Positions 27,104 to 35,239 of a DNA stretch of 64,000 nucleotides are shown in pieces. Position 1 is the stretch's first letter, and each line of letters opens with the position of its first letter. The position numbers and the translations under genes are program-made. Below the pieces are notes generated by a model that was not told the DNA's origin, made no database searches, and saw only the letters and a program-made list of their open reading frames with translations. Origin of the DNA: UKL13-2 sp031414695 (GTDB taxonomy: Bacteria > Pseudomonadota > Gammaproteobacteria > Burkholderiales > Usitatibacteraceae); contig JANNWG010000021.1 of assembly GCA_031414695.1 (NCBI GenBank), positions 24,986 through 88,985 on the forward strand. The letters are read 5' to 3'.

Positions 27104-27120
27104 TGGTATTAAATTGGTAT
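27104..27120 (+). promoter_or_regulatory. Candidate GntR operator: tandem TGGTAT, 11-base period (site 1)
   Basis: TGGTAT at 27104-27109 is repeated at 27115-27120, exactly one helical turn apart, in the divergent region between the orphan binding protein (start 27013) and gntR (start 27219). The same arrangement lies before the TonB receptor (45420-45436, inverse strand) and between GHL10-1 and murQ (48787-48803). The nearby GntR/UTRA protein is the natural candidate to bind it; this is inferred from position and recurrence. Confidence 0.6.
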
Positions 27121-27218
27121 TATTTATGCAATGATAGCGTGTCTTATGTCATCATTGCACGTGCATTTAAATGCATGTGTTTTTCAAAATTGCTTGTTCA
27201 ATTCGCGAGTGAGGCCGA

Positions 27219-28007
27219 ATGCCATCGCCAACATCAAAGTTGTCTCCTAAATCTGTGCAGAAGCCAGCATTAAAACCAACGCAAAAGCTGTTCAAATTTG
27301 ATCCGCGTGATAATTCACCGCTGTATGCACAGCTTGCGCGTAAGCTTGGTCAGGCGGTGCGTGAGGGACAGTATTTAGCCAATGAAGCGCTGCCTTCAGA
27401 GCGCTTACTATCGGAGTCGCTTGGTGTTTCGCGTGTCACGGCGCGTAAAGCGATTGATCAATTAGTCGATCAGGGTTTGATTGTCAGGCGACAAGGCTCA
27501 GGCAATTACATCGCGCCGCGCTTCGAGCAGGCATTAACGAGATTGTCGAGCTTTTCGGAAGAATTATCGCGGCGCGGCTATCGGCCATCTTCACGTTGGC
27601 TAAAGCGCGCCATTACCGCGGCCACGCCCGAAGAGCAATTAAGTTTGAATCTAAATGTAAACGCTAAAGTCGCCAGGCTTGAGCGTTTACGGCTGGCTGA
27701 TGATGTCGTCATGGCGTATGAAGTTAGTGTATTGCCAGTCTCAATTGTGAATCGACCAACCGATATTGAAGGCTCGCTCTACCAATACCTAGAAGAATTT
27801 TCACATGTGCCCGTACGCGCCGTGCAGCACATACGCGCACTAAACGCGCACGGCAAATTGGCCGAGCGACTTGGCATACCAGAAGGCCAAGCGGTGCTAT
27901 TTATTACCCGCCTAGGCTATTTGGAGACAGGCCAGCCAGTGGAATTAACCATCTCGTATTGCCGTAATGACTACTATGATTTTATTGCCGAGATGCGCCG
28001 TGAATAG
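27219..28007 (+). CDS. GntR/HutC-type regulator with UTRA domain (NagR/NagQ/DasR-like)
   Basis: A 262-residue regulator: basic N-terminal tail (1-28, rich in Lys/Pro), winged helix-turn-helix (about 34-105, with LPSERLLSESLGVSRVTARKAIDQLVDQGLI and the wing RRQGSGNYI), then a UTRA ligand domain (about 120-258). Proteins of this class beside nagA and nagB sense GlcN-6-P or GlcNAc-6-P and usually repress. Its gene is first in gntR-nagA-nagB-II, with eight bases of overlap into nagA. The tandem TGGTAT site upstream suggests autoregulation. Confidence 0.93.
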   Translation: MPSPTSKLSPKSVQKPALKPTQKLFKFDPRDNSPLYAQLARKLGQAVREGQYLANEALPSERLLSESLGVSRVTARKAIDQLVDQGLIVRRQGSGNYIAPRFEQALTRLSSFSEELSRRGYRPSSRWLKRAITAATPEEQLSLNLNVNAKVARLERLRLADDVVMAYEVSVLPVSIVNRPTDIEGSLYQYLEEFSHVPVRAVQHIRALNAHGKLAERLGIPEGQAVLFITRLGYLETGQPVELTISYCRNDYYDFIAEMRRE

Positions 28008-29121
28008 TCTCGTTGTTAACGGACACATACTCACGCCTGCTGGTTTTATCGATGGGCAAGCCAATGTTGAGAACGGCAAAATCACCGCGATTCAGGGTGA
28101 GCCAATCGCTGAAGCGGAAGTACGTGAGAGCGCCCGTGACATCATCTTGCCAGGCTTTATTGATTTGCATGTACATGGCGGTGCAGGGCGCGACATCATG
28201 GAAGGCGGCGATGCAGCACAGAAAGTTGCTGCGATTCACGCCGAACACGGCACGACCTCCATGCTCGCCACCACCATGACAGCACCAGCGGAAGATTTGC
28301 AGATTGCCTTTCGCGCGATGACCGATATTTGTCAACAGGGTGTTAAAAATGGTGCAAGAGTCTTGGGAATGCATCTCGAAGGCCCTTACATCAACGCCGC
28401 AATGTTAGGCGCGCAGCCACCATTTGCAAGACCATTGCAGCTTGATGAGCTAGCCTTATTGAATCAACTCGCACCGATTCGGCTGATCACCATGGCACCG
28501 GAAGTGCCGGGCAATCTCGATTTAATTCCCGCGCTAGTTGCCGCTGGTTATGTGGTGCAAATTGGTCATACCACTGGCTCATATGAAGAAGGCGTGGCGG
28601 CGTTGACAAATGGTGCCAGCGGCTTTACGCATTTATTTAACGCCATGACTGGCATGCACCATCGAAAGCCTGGCATGGTTGGTGTGGCACTAGCCCATGC
28701 CGAGTATGCGGAAATCATCCCTGATTTACTGCATGTACATCCTGGTGCAATCCATGTGGCGTTGCGCGCGATACCAAAATTATTTTGTGTCACCGATTCA
28801 ACCTCAGCAGCTGGCATGCCAGATGGTGAATATCGACTTGGCCGTCATACAGTCATCAAGTGTATGGGCGGGGTCAGACTGGCTGATGGTACGTTGGCGG
28901 GATCGAGCCTAACAATGGATCAAGCGCTTGGTAATTTAGTGAATCAACTAGGACTCTCCCTTGCCGGTGCCTCGCGCCGTGTTTCAACCAACGCCGCTGA
29001 CTATTTGCGGCTGCATGATCGTGGGCGCATCGCGGCTGATGCTTGGGCCGATATGGTGGTGCTAAATCGCGATTTGGACTTAAAAACTGTTTATGTAGAA
29101 GGAAACAAAATTGGACAATAA
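28000..29121 (+). CDS. nagA: N-acetylglucosamine-6-phosphate deacetylase
   Basis: Removes acetate from GlcNAc-6-P to give GlcN-6-P. I start it at GTG 28000 (373 residues, VNSLVVNGHILTPAGFIDG), overlapping the gntR stop by eight bases; an ATG in frame further upstream lies inside the gntR coding sequence. Amidohydrolase landmarks are PGFIDLHVHGGAGRD, GMHLEGPYIN with the metal glutamate, QIGHTTG, GFTHLFNAM with the second metal histidine, and VTDSTSAAGMPDG with the catalytic aspartate. It is central to every branch of amino-sugar use seen in this window. Confidence 0.95.
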   Translation: MNSLVVNGHILTPAGFIDGQANVENGKITAIQGEPIAEAEVRESARDIILPGFIDLHVHGGAGRDIMEGGDAAQKVAAIHAEHGTTSMLATTMTAPAEDLQIAFRAMTDICQQGVKNGARVLGMHLEGPYINAAMLGAQPPFARPLQLDELALLNQLAPIRLITMAPEVPGNLDLIPALVAAGYVVQIGHTTGSYEEGVAALTNGASGFTHLFNAMTGMHHRKPGMVGVALAHAEYAEIIPDLLHVHPGAIHVALRAIPKLFCVTDSTSAAGMPDGEYRLGRHTVIKCMGGVRLADGTLAGSSLTMDQALGNLVNQLGLSLAGASRRVSTNAADYLRLHDRGRIAADAWADMVVLNRDLDLKTVYVEGNKIGQ

Positions 29122-30148
29122 GTTACACACAACCATGATGCTTGCTGAAGCGCGTGAAGCGCCACAAGCCATTGCGCGGCAATTGGCGCAGAGTCAAAAC
29201 GAATACCGCGAATTTGCCAAGGCACTTGGTGAATTTTCACCGACGGCGGCATTGACTATCGCACGCGGTAGCTCTGACCATGCGGCGCACTTTATGGCGT
29301 ATCTCATCATGGCGCGCATGGGTAAATTAGTCACGTCTCTGCCAATGTCATTAGTCACGCTGTATCAATCAAAAATTGAATGCAAAGGCTTGCTGTCGAT
29401 GGCCTTTTCGCAATCTGGACAAAGCCCCGATTTAATCGCGCCCACCCGCTACTTCAGCGAGGGCGGTGCAATGACGGCGGCTTTTGTCAATGATGCGGCG
29501 TCACCATTAGCGCAAGCGGCAAAGTGGGTGTTCCCGCTCTATGCGGGGGAAGAAAAAAGTGTTGCTGCCACCAAAAGTTTTATCGCGCAAATGGTCGCGG
29601 GTGCGCGCTTGGCAGCCGCTTGGCAAAATAATGCTGCGTTGCAAGTGGCGCTCAATCAGTTGCCCGATGCTCTCGAAAAAGCCGTGGCGCTCGATTGGTC
29701 AGAGGCAGTTGATACGCTGAAAGATGTCAATCGTTTATTTGTAATTGGTCGCGGCACAGGGCACGCGGTGGCGATGGAAGCCGCACTGAAATTTAAAGAA
29801 ACCTGTGCGATTCAAGCTGAAGCTTTTTCAGGCGCAGAAGTTAAACATGGGCCGATGGCGCTGATTAACGAAGGCTATCCTTTGCTTGTATTTGCGCCGC
29901 GCGGGCCAGCGCAGGCAGGTTTGGTGGCGCTCGCAGAAGAGATGCGACTTCGCGGGGCAAAAGTTTTATTGGCCGCGCCGAGTGATATCAAGAGCGCAAA
30001 TTTGCCGCTTGCAACTACGGCTTCTGAAGACCTTGACCCAATTGCCGTGGTGCAAAGTTTTTATCCGATGGTCGAAGCGTTGTCACGTGCGCGCGGCTTT
30101 AATCCTGACCGACCGATGTATTTAGCTAAGGTAACGAAAACGCATTAA
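29111..30148 (+). CDS. Glucosamine-6-phosphate deaminase, SIS-fold alternative type (NagB-II)
   Basis: Converts GlcN-6-P to fructose-6-P and ammonia in organisms that lack classical NagB. Two SIS domains are present: ARGSSDHAAHFMAYL and SQSGQSPD in the first, GRGTGHAVAMEAALKFKETCAIQAEAFSGAEVKHGPMALI in the second, the latter being typical of GlmS-like isomerase domains. There is no glutaminase domain, so it is not GlmS. The TTG at 29111 has a GAAGGAA site at good spacing and overlaps the nagA stop; ATG 29135 is an alternative. Its linkage to gntR and nagA supports NagB-II over tagatose-type AgaS. Confidence 0.88.
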   Translation: MDNKLHTTMMLAEAREAPQAIARQLAQSQNEYREFAKALGEFSPTAALTIARGSSDHAAHFMAYLIMARMGKLVTSLPMSLVTLYQSKIECKGLLSMAFSQSGQSPDLIAPTRYFSEGGAMTAAFVNDAASPLAQAAKWVFPLYAGEEKSVAATKSFIAQMVAGARLAAAWQNNAALQVALNQLPDALEKAVALDWSEAVDTLKDVNRLFVIGRGTGHAVAMEAALKFKETCAIQAEAFSGAEVKHGPMALINEGYPLLVFAPRGPAQAGLVALAEEMRLRGAKVLLAAPSDIKSANLPLATTASEDLDPIAVVQSFYPMVEALSRARGFNPDRPMYLAKVTKTH

Positions 30149-30160
30149 CGTTCGATCGCA

Positions 30161-30856
30161 TTAACGTTTCATCGCATCAACAAACCATTCCGTTACCACC
30201 TCCGTGCGCGTAATGGCAGTGCCTACCGTTACCGCCCATGCGCCACACTCAAGTGCACGTGCGACTTGATCTGGGCGGTTGAAGCGGCCTTCGGCCATGA
30301 TGCGGGTGTTGGGCAAAGTGTTAGATAGTGTTTTCAATAAATCGTAATCAGGCTCAATCGGAGTCGCACCAAACGTATAGCCAGAAAGTGTCGTGCCCAC
30401 AATGTCAAATCCCATTTCAGCCGCTGCCGATGCATCATCCACATTGCTGCAATCTGCCATGGCGATGGCGCCTGATTGTTTGATGGCGGACAATAAAACG
30501 GCAAGTGCCACAGGGCGATACCGCTTAGTTCCATCGACAGCGATTATGTCCGCACCGGCTTTAGCGAGTGAATGCACATCATCAATAAATGGCGTGATGC
30601 GAACGGGCGAGTCGGCAAGGTCGCGCTTCACAATGCCGATGATGGGGGCGGTAAGGGACGCGCGCACTACGCTGAGTCGCGCCGCACCTTCGATACGTAC
30701 GCCGCCGGCACCGCCCGCGATCGCCGCGCGTGTGAGTGCGGCAACAATGCTGTTGTCATCCATCGGTCCGTTATCAACTGGTTGGCAGGACACGATTAAG
30801 CGATGTTTGAGTGCGGCATCAAGGTTGATGAGTGTTAAACGATTCATGTGATTCAT
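30161..30856 (-). CDS. nanE: N-acetylmannosamine-6-phosphate 2-epimerase NanE
   Basis: Converts ManNAc-6-P to GlcNAc-6-P. The 231-residue TIM barrel shows LIVSCQPVDNGPMDD near the start, GGVRIEGAARL, IGIVKRDL with the catalytic lysine, IAVDGTKR, MADCSNVDDA, GTTLSGYT and MAEGRFNRPD with a phosphate site. It faces nagB-II tail to tail (12 bases between stops). No sialic acid lyase (nanA) or sialate importer is in the window, so free ManNAc or a ManNAc-containing glycan may be the source rather than sialic acid. Confidence 0.94.
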   Translation of the reverse strand: MNHMNRLTLINLDAALKHRLIVSCQPVDNGPMDDNSIVAALTRAAIAGGAGGVRIEGAARLSVVRASLTAPIIGIVKRDLADSPVRITPFIDDVHSLAKAGADIIAVDGTKRYRPVALAVLLSAIKQSGAIAMADCSNVDDASAAAEMGFDIVGTTLSGYTFGATPIEPDYDLLKTLSNTLPNTRIMAEGRFNRPDQVARALECGAWAVTVGTAITRTEVVTEWFVDAMKR

Positions 30857-30905
30857 TTTTGTATCTGGATGGATTGTTGTAAATAATTAAAAGTGCAATA
30901 GGGAT

Positions 30906-30951
30906 GGACGTTTTCAGGCATTATTGCTTGAAGATGTCCGCCGATATTAGA
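30906..30951 (+). repeat. Repeat family E, copy 2
   Basis: Imperfect 15-base stem GGACGTTTTCAGGCA (30906-30920) against TGCTTGAAGATGTCC (30925-30939), followed by the family end CGCCGATATTAGA. It lies between divergent nanE and the sugar-binding protein gene. The rest of the 30857-31073 gap has only a partial family D unit and no motif like the TGGTAT sites. Confidence 0.65.
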
Positions 30952-31018
30952 GTTTAGTGTTTGTTGACTTAAAGTGATGTGCCATATGCGATGTAACTAC
31001 AATCCAACACAAAGTTTT

Positions 31019-31047
31019 GTCCTTTCTCGACTATGCTCGGAATGACA
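31019..31047 (+). repeat. Partial repeat family D unit
   Basis: Reads TCCTTTCTCGACTATGCTCG then GAATGACAAGG. The CTCGGAATGACA end is shared with the family D units at 25.3, 47.1 and 60.7 kb. It lies just before the start of the binding-protein gene, in a position where an upstream in-frame TTG would make it appear coding. Confidence 0.55.
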
Positions 31048-31073
31048 AGGGTGTTTCAATTTTCAAGGTTTAT

Positions 31074-32402
31074 GTGCAAACCATAACTTCATTATCAACC
31101 GACTTTACAAAATTTTTGCGATTGTTCGCTGCGTTTGCCTTCGCCTCAATTTGCGTGACAGCGGCAGCGTCCATTACCAAGCACACTAGTATCGAAAGTA
31201 TCGAATTTTGGACGATGCAATTGTCGCCATTTCATGATGCTTATATCAAAGGCGTAATTACGAATTTTGAGCGGGAAAATCCAACCATTCGCGTTAAGTG
31301 GGTCGATGTGCCGTGGTCGGAGATGGAGAAAAAAACGCTGACGTCTGTGGCTGCCGCAACGACAAAAAAACCGCCACCAGATGTCGTAAATTTGAATCCG
31401 CAATTTGCCTCCAAGCTCGCCGAATTTGGCGCACTCGCGAACCCGGAAAAATATTTATCTAAAGACGAAGTGGACAGCTTTGTCCCCGCCGCTTGGAACG
31501 CCAATAAGCTCGACGGTAACGCCTTCGCACTGCCTTGGTATCTAACGACCAATGTGATTTTGTATAACAAAACAATTTTGTCGCGTGCGAGTGTGAGTGT
31601 GCCCGCCACGCACGAGGCGCTCATCATGACCGCCAAAAAAATCCGCGCTACCACTGGCAGCTACGCCTACTTTCCGGCCATAGATGGCTCCACACCGCTT
31701 GAAACATTGGTCTCGATGGGTGCCGCGATGGTGAGCGCTGATGGTTGCCGCGCGGGCTTTATTGATACGAATGGCGCGCGCGTGCTTAATTTTTATCGCG
31801 CACTTTATCAAGACGAATTAGTGCCTAAAAATGTTGTTACCGAGGGGCATCGTAAATCGGTAGAAATGTTTTTATCTGGTCAGATCGCGATGGTAACAAC
31901 CGGTATGCAATTTATGCAGTTCATTAAAAATAGTAATCCTGGCTTTTACGAAAAAATCGGCGTCGCCCCACAGCTAGGTGCGGCAGATAAAAATTCACCA
32001 CCTAATATTGCTGCAATGAATGTTGCCGTGTTGCAAAAATCAGCACATCCTGAAGCAGCATTTCGCTTTGCACAATATTTAACCAACGCCACAAACCAAA
32101 CCGAATTTGCTAAACGCGTACCGATATTGCCATCGAGCGTAGCCAGTTATCGCGATCCATTTTTCACTAAAAAAACCGACGATGCCTTGCTCAACGAAGC
32201 GCGCGATTTATCGGTTCAACAAATATTGACTGGCAAAGTGCTCGTTCCGCCGATTCGCAAATACTCAAAATTCAAAAGTGACTACGCGCGTAATTTACAA
32301 GCTGTCATGCTCAACCGTAAAACGGTTGATATGGCGTTGCGCGATATGGACAACACTTGGCGTGACTTACTTAATTGCAAAATGATGGATCAAAAAAAAT
32401 GA
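31074..32402 (+). CDS. Sugar ABC transporter substrate-binding protein (SBP family 1)
   Basis: Periplasmic binding protein of the MalE/UgpB class. I start it at GTG 31074 (442 residues), which has AAGG seven bases upstream and gives a signal peptide running through FLRLFAAFAFASICVTAAAS. A TTG 19 codons earlier would translate a repeat. The mature protein has FWTMQLSPFHDAYIKGVITNFERENP and VKWVDVPW, the standard class opening, and a C-terminal HPEAAFRFAQYLTNA. It starts an operon with a ROK kinase (ATGA overlap) and two permeases. The nearby nanE and ROK kinase suggest an N-acetyl-hexosamine-containing ligand. Confidence 0.9.
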   Translation: MQTITSLSTDFTKFLRLFAAFAFASICVTAAASITKHTSIESIEFWTMQLSPFHDAYIKGVITNFERENPTIRVKWVDVPWSEMEKKTLTSVAAATTKKPPPDVVNLNPQFASKLAEFGALANPEKYLSKDEVDSFVPAAWNANKLDGNAFALPWYLTTNVILYNKTILSRASVSVPATHEALIMTAKKIRATTGSYAYFPAIDGSTPLETLVSMGAAMVSADGCRAGFIDTNGARVLNFYRALYQDELVPKNVVTEGHRKSVEMFLSGQIAMVTTGMQFMQFIKNSNPGFYEKIGVAPQLGAADKNSPPNIAAMNVAVLQKSAHPEAAFRFAQYLTNATNQTEFAKRVPILPSSVASYRDPFFTKKTDDALLNEARDLSVQQILTGKVLVPPIRKYSKFKSDYARNLQAVMLNRKTVDMALRDMDNTWRDLLNCKMMDQKK

Positions 32403-33325
32403 CCAGCCAAATAGAAGTCGCCTTTGCCGTCGATATTGGCGGCACTAAAATTCGCGCGGCCTGCGTTGATCGTGCAGGCAATTTGATTGCTGCGACACGT
32501 CTTGCGACAGATGCTATCAACGGTGCCGAGCATGTGCTGAATGTGATAACCGCCAGCCTAGAAACAGTACGCGGTGAGCTTGATTCTTCACGATATCGCG
32601 TTGTTGGTTTAGGCTTATCGTCAGCGGGCGTGATTGAGCCTATTAGTGGCCGCGTGGTCAATGCCGCTGATCAGATTCCTGGCTGGAAAGGCACGCCACT
32701 CGGTGAGCTATTTGCAGCAAAATTTGCTGTGCCCACCTTCGTAGATAACGATGCCAACTGCGCCTTAATCGGCGAAGCGTGGCTCGGGCAACACGCGCTT
32801 GCACCACACGCAAATGTCGTGATGCTCACGTTAGGTACCGGGCTTGGTGGCGCGGTGATGCTCAATGGTCGTCTCATTTCTGGCAAGCACCATCTGACTG
32901 GGCATTTTGGCTTGAGCCGTATGTGGGACCCATACAGTGCCACAGAAGTAACCGTCGAGCACCTAGTATCTGGCACGGGTCTTGGTAATGTTTATCAGCA
33001 GCGGCATCCTGATAAACCAACCACTTCAGGCGATGCGGTAATAGCCCTTGTGAAAGCCAACGATAGTTTAGCCAAGGCAGCACTCGCGGCGTGGCTGCAA
33101 CACTTAGCGCTGCAATTGCATAATTTATATTGGACGCTTGATCCTGATTTGATCATCATCGGCGGCGGTGTGACCGACTCGCAGGCACTGTGGTGGCCAC
33201 AATTACACGCAATATTACAAGAGCAAACAGTGCAAACATCTGTTGCGCTCGCTCGCCTTGGCAACGACGCTGGCGTCATCGGTGCGGCTAAGTTGGTGTT
33301 TGATCGCGTAGCAAAAACATCATGA
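32399..33325 (+). CDS. ROK-family sugar kinase without the ROK zinc motif
   Basis: ATP-dependent sugar kinase of 308 residues from ATG 32399 (ATGA overlap with the binding protein). ATP-binding DIGGTK is at 12-17, the catalytic-base region VDNDANCAL around 115-123, and TLGTGLGGAVMLNG at about 144-157. Where typical ROK kinases have a histidine followed by a C-x-C-G-x-x-G-C zinc site, this protein keeps GHFG (H169) but reads SRMWDPYSATE, without cysteines. Next to nanE, ManNAc kinase (NanK-like) or GlcNAc kinase is likely; a glucose kinase cannot be excluded. Its stop overlaps the first permease. Confidence 0.88.
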   Translation: MTSQIEVAFAVDIGGTKIRAACVDRAGNLIAATRLATDAINGAEHVLNVITASLETVRGELDSSRYRVVGLGLSSAGVIEPISGRVVNAADQIPGWKGTPLGELFAAKFAVPTFVDNDANCALIGEAWLGQHALAPHANVVMLTLGTGLGGAVMLNGRLISGKHHLTGHFGLSRMWDPYSATEVTVEHLVSGTGLGNVYQQRHPDKPTTSGDAVIALVKANDSLAKAALAAWLQHLALQLHNLYWTLDPDLIIIGGGVTDSQALWWPQLHAILQEQTVQTSVALARLGNDAGVIGAAKLVFDRVAKTS

Positions 33326-34206
33326 AAAATTCGCGCGCGACAAATCCACTCACGCCTTATCTATTTATCATTCCGGCGGCTATCGTCGTTTCAACATTTG
33401 TGCTGTACCCAGCACTAAAAGCGATCTATTTAAGTTTCACTAATTTCAATATGATTTCTGAAGCGGGCTTTGTCGGCTTCGCGAATTACATCAATGTTTG
33501 GCGCGATCCATTTTTTTGGGCGGCGTTGAAAAATACCTTGCTCTATATGTTGGTTGTCGTGCCCGTGCTCGTGTTTGCGCCGATTTTTTTAGCAGCCCTT
33601 GTCAATAAACAAATTCCCGGCATTGCTTTATTTCGCGCCGCCATTTATTTGCCTGTGATTACATCCTTGGTTATTAGCGGTTTGATTTGGAAATGGGTTT
33701 ATGAGGAAAAAGGCATCCTCAATTATTTTTTATTAGCCTCGGGTATTACCGACACACCCGTCGCGTTTTTAACAGATCCCGCTAATGCTTTATTTAGCGT
33801 GATGGCGGTAACCATTTGGAGCGGCATGGGCTATTACATGGTGATTTATTTGGCTGGCTTGCAATCTATCCCGCGCCATTTGTATGAAGTCGCCGAGGTC
33901 GAGGGCGTAAGTAAATTTCAGCAAATGCTCTACATTACTATTCCCTTATTGCGCCCTTCAATTGCAGTGGTGACAGTGATGTCTTCTATTGCGTCGATGA
34001 AAGTGTTTGAAGAGGTCTATGTCATGACGCAAGGTGGGCCGATGGATTCAACCAAGACATTGGTTTATGCTATTTACGAGTCCGCATTTACCGAGTTTGA
34101 GATGGGTTATGCGTCAGCTATTGGCGTGATTTTGTCTATATTGACGCTTATTTTTTCACTTATTAATTTGGCATTTCTAAGTGAGAAAAAACATGAAAAC
34201 AACTAA
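33322..34206 (+). CDS. Sugar ABC transporter permease (MalF/UgpA type)
   Basis: Inner-membrane subunit of 294 residues with six predicted helices, beginning at a basic tail then LFIIPAAIVVSTFVLYPALKAIYLSF. The EAA loop that contacts the ATPase reads YEVAEVEGVSKFQQMLYITIPLLRP, as usual for this class. It overlaps the ROK gene by four bases (ATGA) and the next permease by 14 bases. It belongs with the binding protein upstream and very probably the UgpC-like ATPase at 41.2 kb. Confidence 0.94.
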   Translation: MKNSRATNPLTPYLFIIPAAIVVSTFVLYPALKAIYLSFTNFNMISEAGFVGFANYINVWRDPFFWAALKNTLLYMLVVVPVLVFAPIFLAALVNKQIPGIALFRAAIYLPVITSLVISGLIWKWVYEEKGILNYFLLASGITDTPVAFLTDPANALFSVMAVTIWSGMGYYMVIYLAGLQSIPRHLYEVAEVEGVSKFQQMLYITIPLLRPSIAVVTVMSSIASMKVFEEVYVMTQGGPMDSTKTLVYAIYESAFTEFEMGYASAIGVILSILTLIFSLINLAFLSEKKHENN

Positions 34207-35035
34207 TCGTTTTCCTAAATGTGTTGCGCTCGGCCTGCGCTATTTGGCAATCTTAGTGGTGCTGTGTTTCACCATTGGACCATTTTTATGGCTGCTCTCT
34301 ACAGCACTAAAATCGTCAACCGAAAATATTTTCGCCTACCCGCCGATATTCATTCCTGCTGCGCCTACGTTGGATAATTTTTTTCGCGTATTTGAATCGC
34401 AGCCTTTTTTTACTTATTTAAAAAATAGCTTAATCGTCGCCGCGCTATCAGTCACGCTTAATTTATTATTTGCGTCGCTTGCCGCATACCCGCTGGCGCG
34501 AATACAGTTCAAGGGACGCTACTTCATCTTCGGTGTGCTGCTCGCTTCGATGATGATTCCGTTTCAACTGCTCATGATTCCAGTTTATGAGTTGGCCATC
34601 ACGCTGGGGTTGCAAAATAGCTATCTAGGCTTGGTGCTGCCGCATGCGTGCACGGCATTTGGTATTTTCTTCATGCGCCAAGCATTTTTATCCATCCCCG
34701 CCGCCATTGAAGAAGCCGCCATCATGGATGGCGTGAGCCGTCTCAAAATTTGGTGGTATGTATTACTACCGTTAGTTAAACCCTCGCTGGCCACACTCGC
34801 CGTGTTTAGCTTTATTGGTGTGTGGGGGGATTTTTTATGGCCGCTCATTATTATTGATCAGCCTAGTTTATTTACGCTGCCACTGGGCGTAAATCGACTA
34901 TCGAGTACCTTCTCACTGGATTGGCGATTGGTCGCGGCTGGCGCGATTTTTTCGATTATCCCGATACTGTTTTTCTTTACCTTCACGCAGCGTTTTTTTA
35001 TTGAAGGGGCGATGAAAGGGGCAGTCAAGGGTTAA
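34193..35035 (+). CDS. Sugar ABC transporter permease (MalG/UgpE type)
   Basis: Second permease subunit, 280 residues from ATG 34193 (GTG 34181 is an alternative start). It has six hydrophobic segments starting with LRYLAILVVLCFTIGPFLWLLSTALKS, and the EAA loop IEEAAIMDGVSRLKIWWYVLLPLVKPSLA. It overlaps the first permease by 14 bases. The sequence then runs into repeat B2, which separates it from the GH38 gene by 204 bases. Confidence 0.94.
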   Translation: MKTTNRFPKCVALGLRYLAILVVLCFTIGPFLWLLSTALKSSTENIFAYPPIFIPAAPTLDNFFRVFESQPFFTYLKNSLIVAALSVTLNLLFASLAAYPLARIQFKGRYFIFGVLLASMMIPFQLLMIPVYELAITLGLQNSYLGLVLPHACTAFGIFFMRQAFLSIPAAIEEAAIMDGVSRLKIWWYVLLPLVKPSLATLAVFSFIGVWGDFLWPLIIIDQPSLFTLPLGVNRLSSTFSLDWRLVAAGAIFSIIPILFFFTFTQRFFIEGAMKGAVKG

Positions 35036-35053
35036 GGGTTGAGGGTTGGGTAT

Positions 35054-35163
35054 GAGCCACAGATAAACACAGATGAAAACAGATAACGTCAAAAACCAAA
35101 AGCGTTAACAAATAAATTGACTCTGCTTTCATCTGTTTTCATCTAAATTTATCTGTGGCTAAA
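35054..35163 (+). repeat. Repeat family B, copy 2
   Basis: Left arm 35054-35097 has GCCACAGATAAACACAGATG with two further 10-base units (AAAACAGATA), then CGTCAAAAACC. The right arm 35118-35163 is its inverse (CATCTGTTTTCATCTAAATT then TATCTGTGGC). No family D unit is present here and the centre is only 20 bases long. The element lies between permease and hydrolase genes of what otherwise looks like one operon and could form a strong hairpin in its RNA. Confidence 0.8.
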
Positions 35164-35239
35164 GTTTCAGAGTGTAGGCTGGGCAAGCTTTTTTGCCTAG
35201 CAGTTGTGCGATAAATTTTATCTTGAAGGTATGTCAGGA

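Noticed and set aside
31017..31073. Longer N-terminus of the sugar-binding protein from TTG 31017
   Set aside because: The extra 19 codons translate a family D repeat unit and place the signal peptide too far inside; GTG 31074 has an AAGG site.
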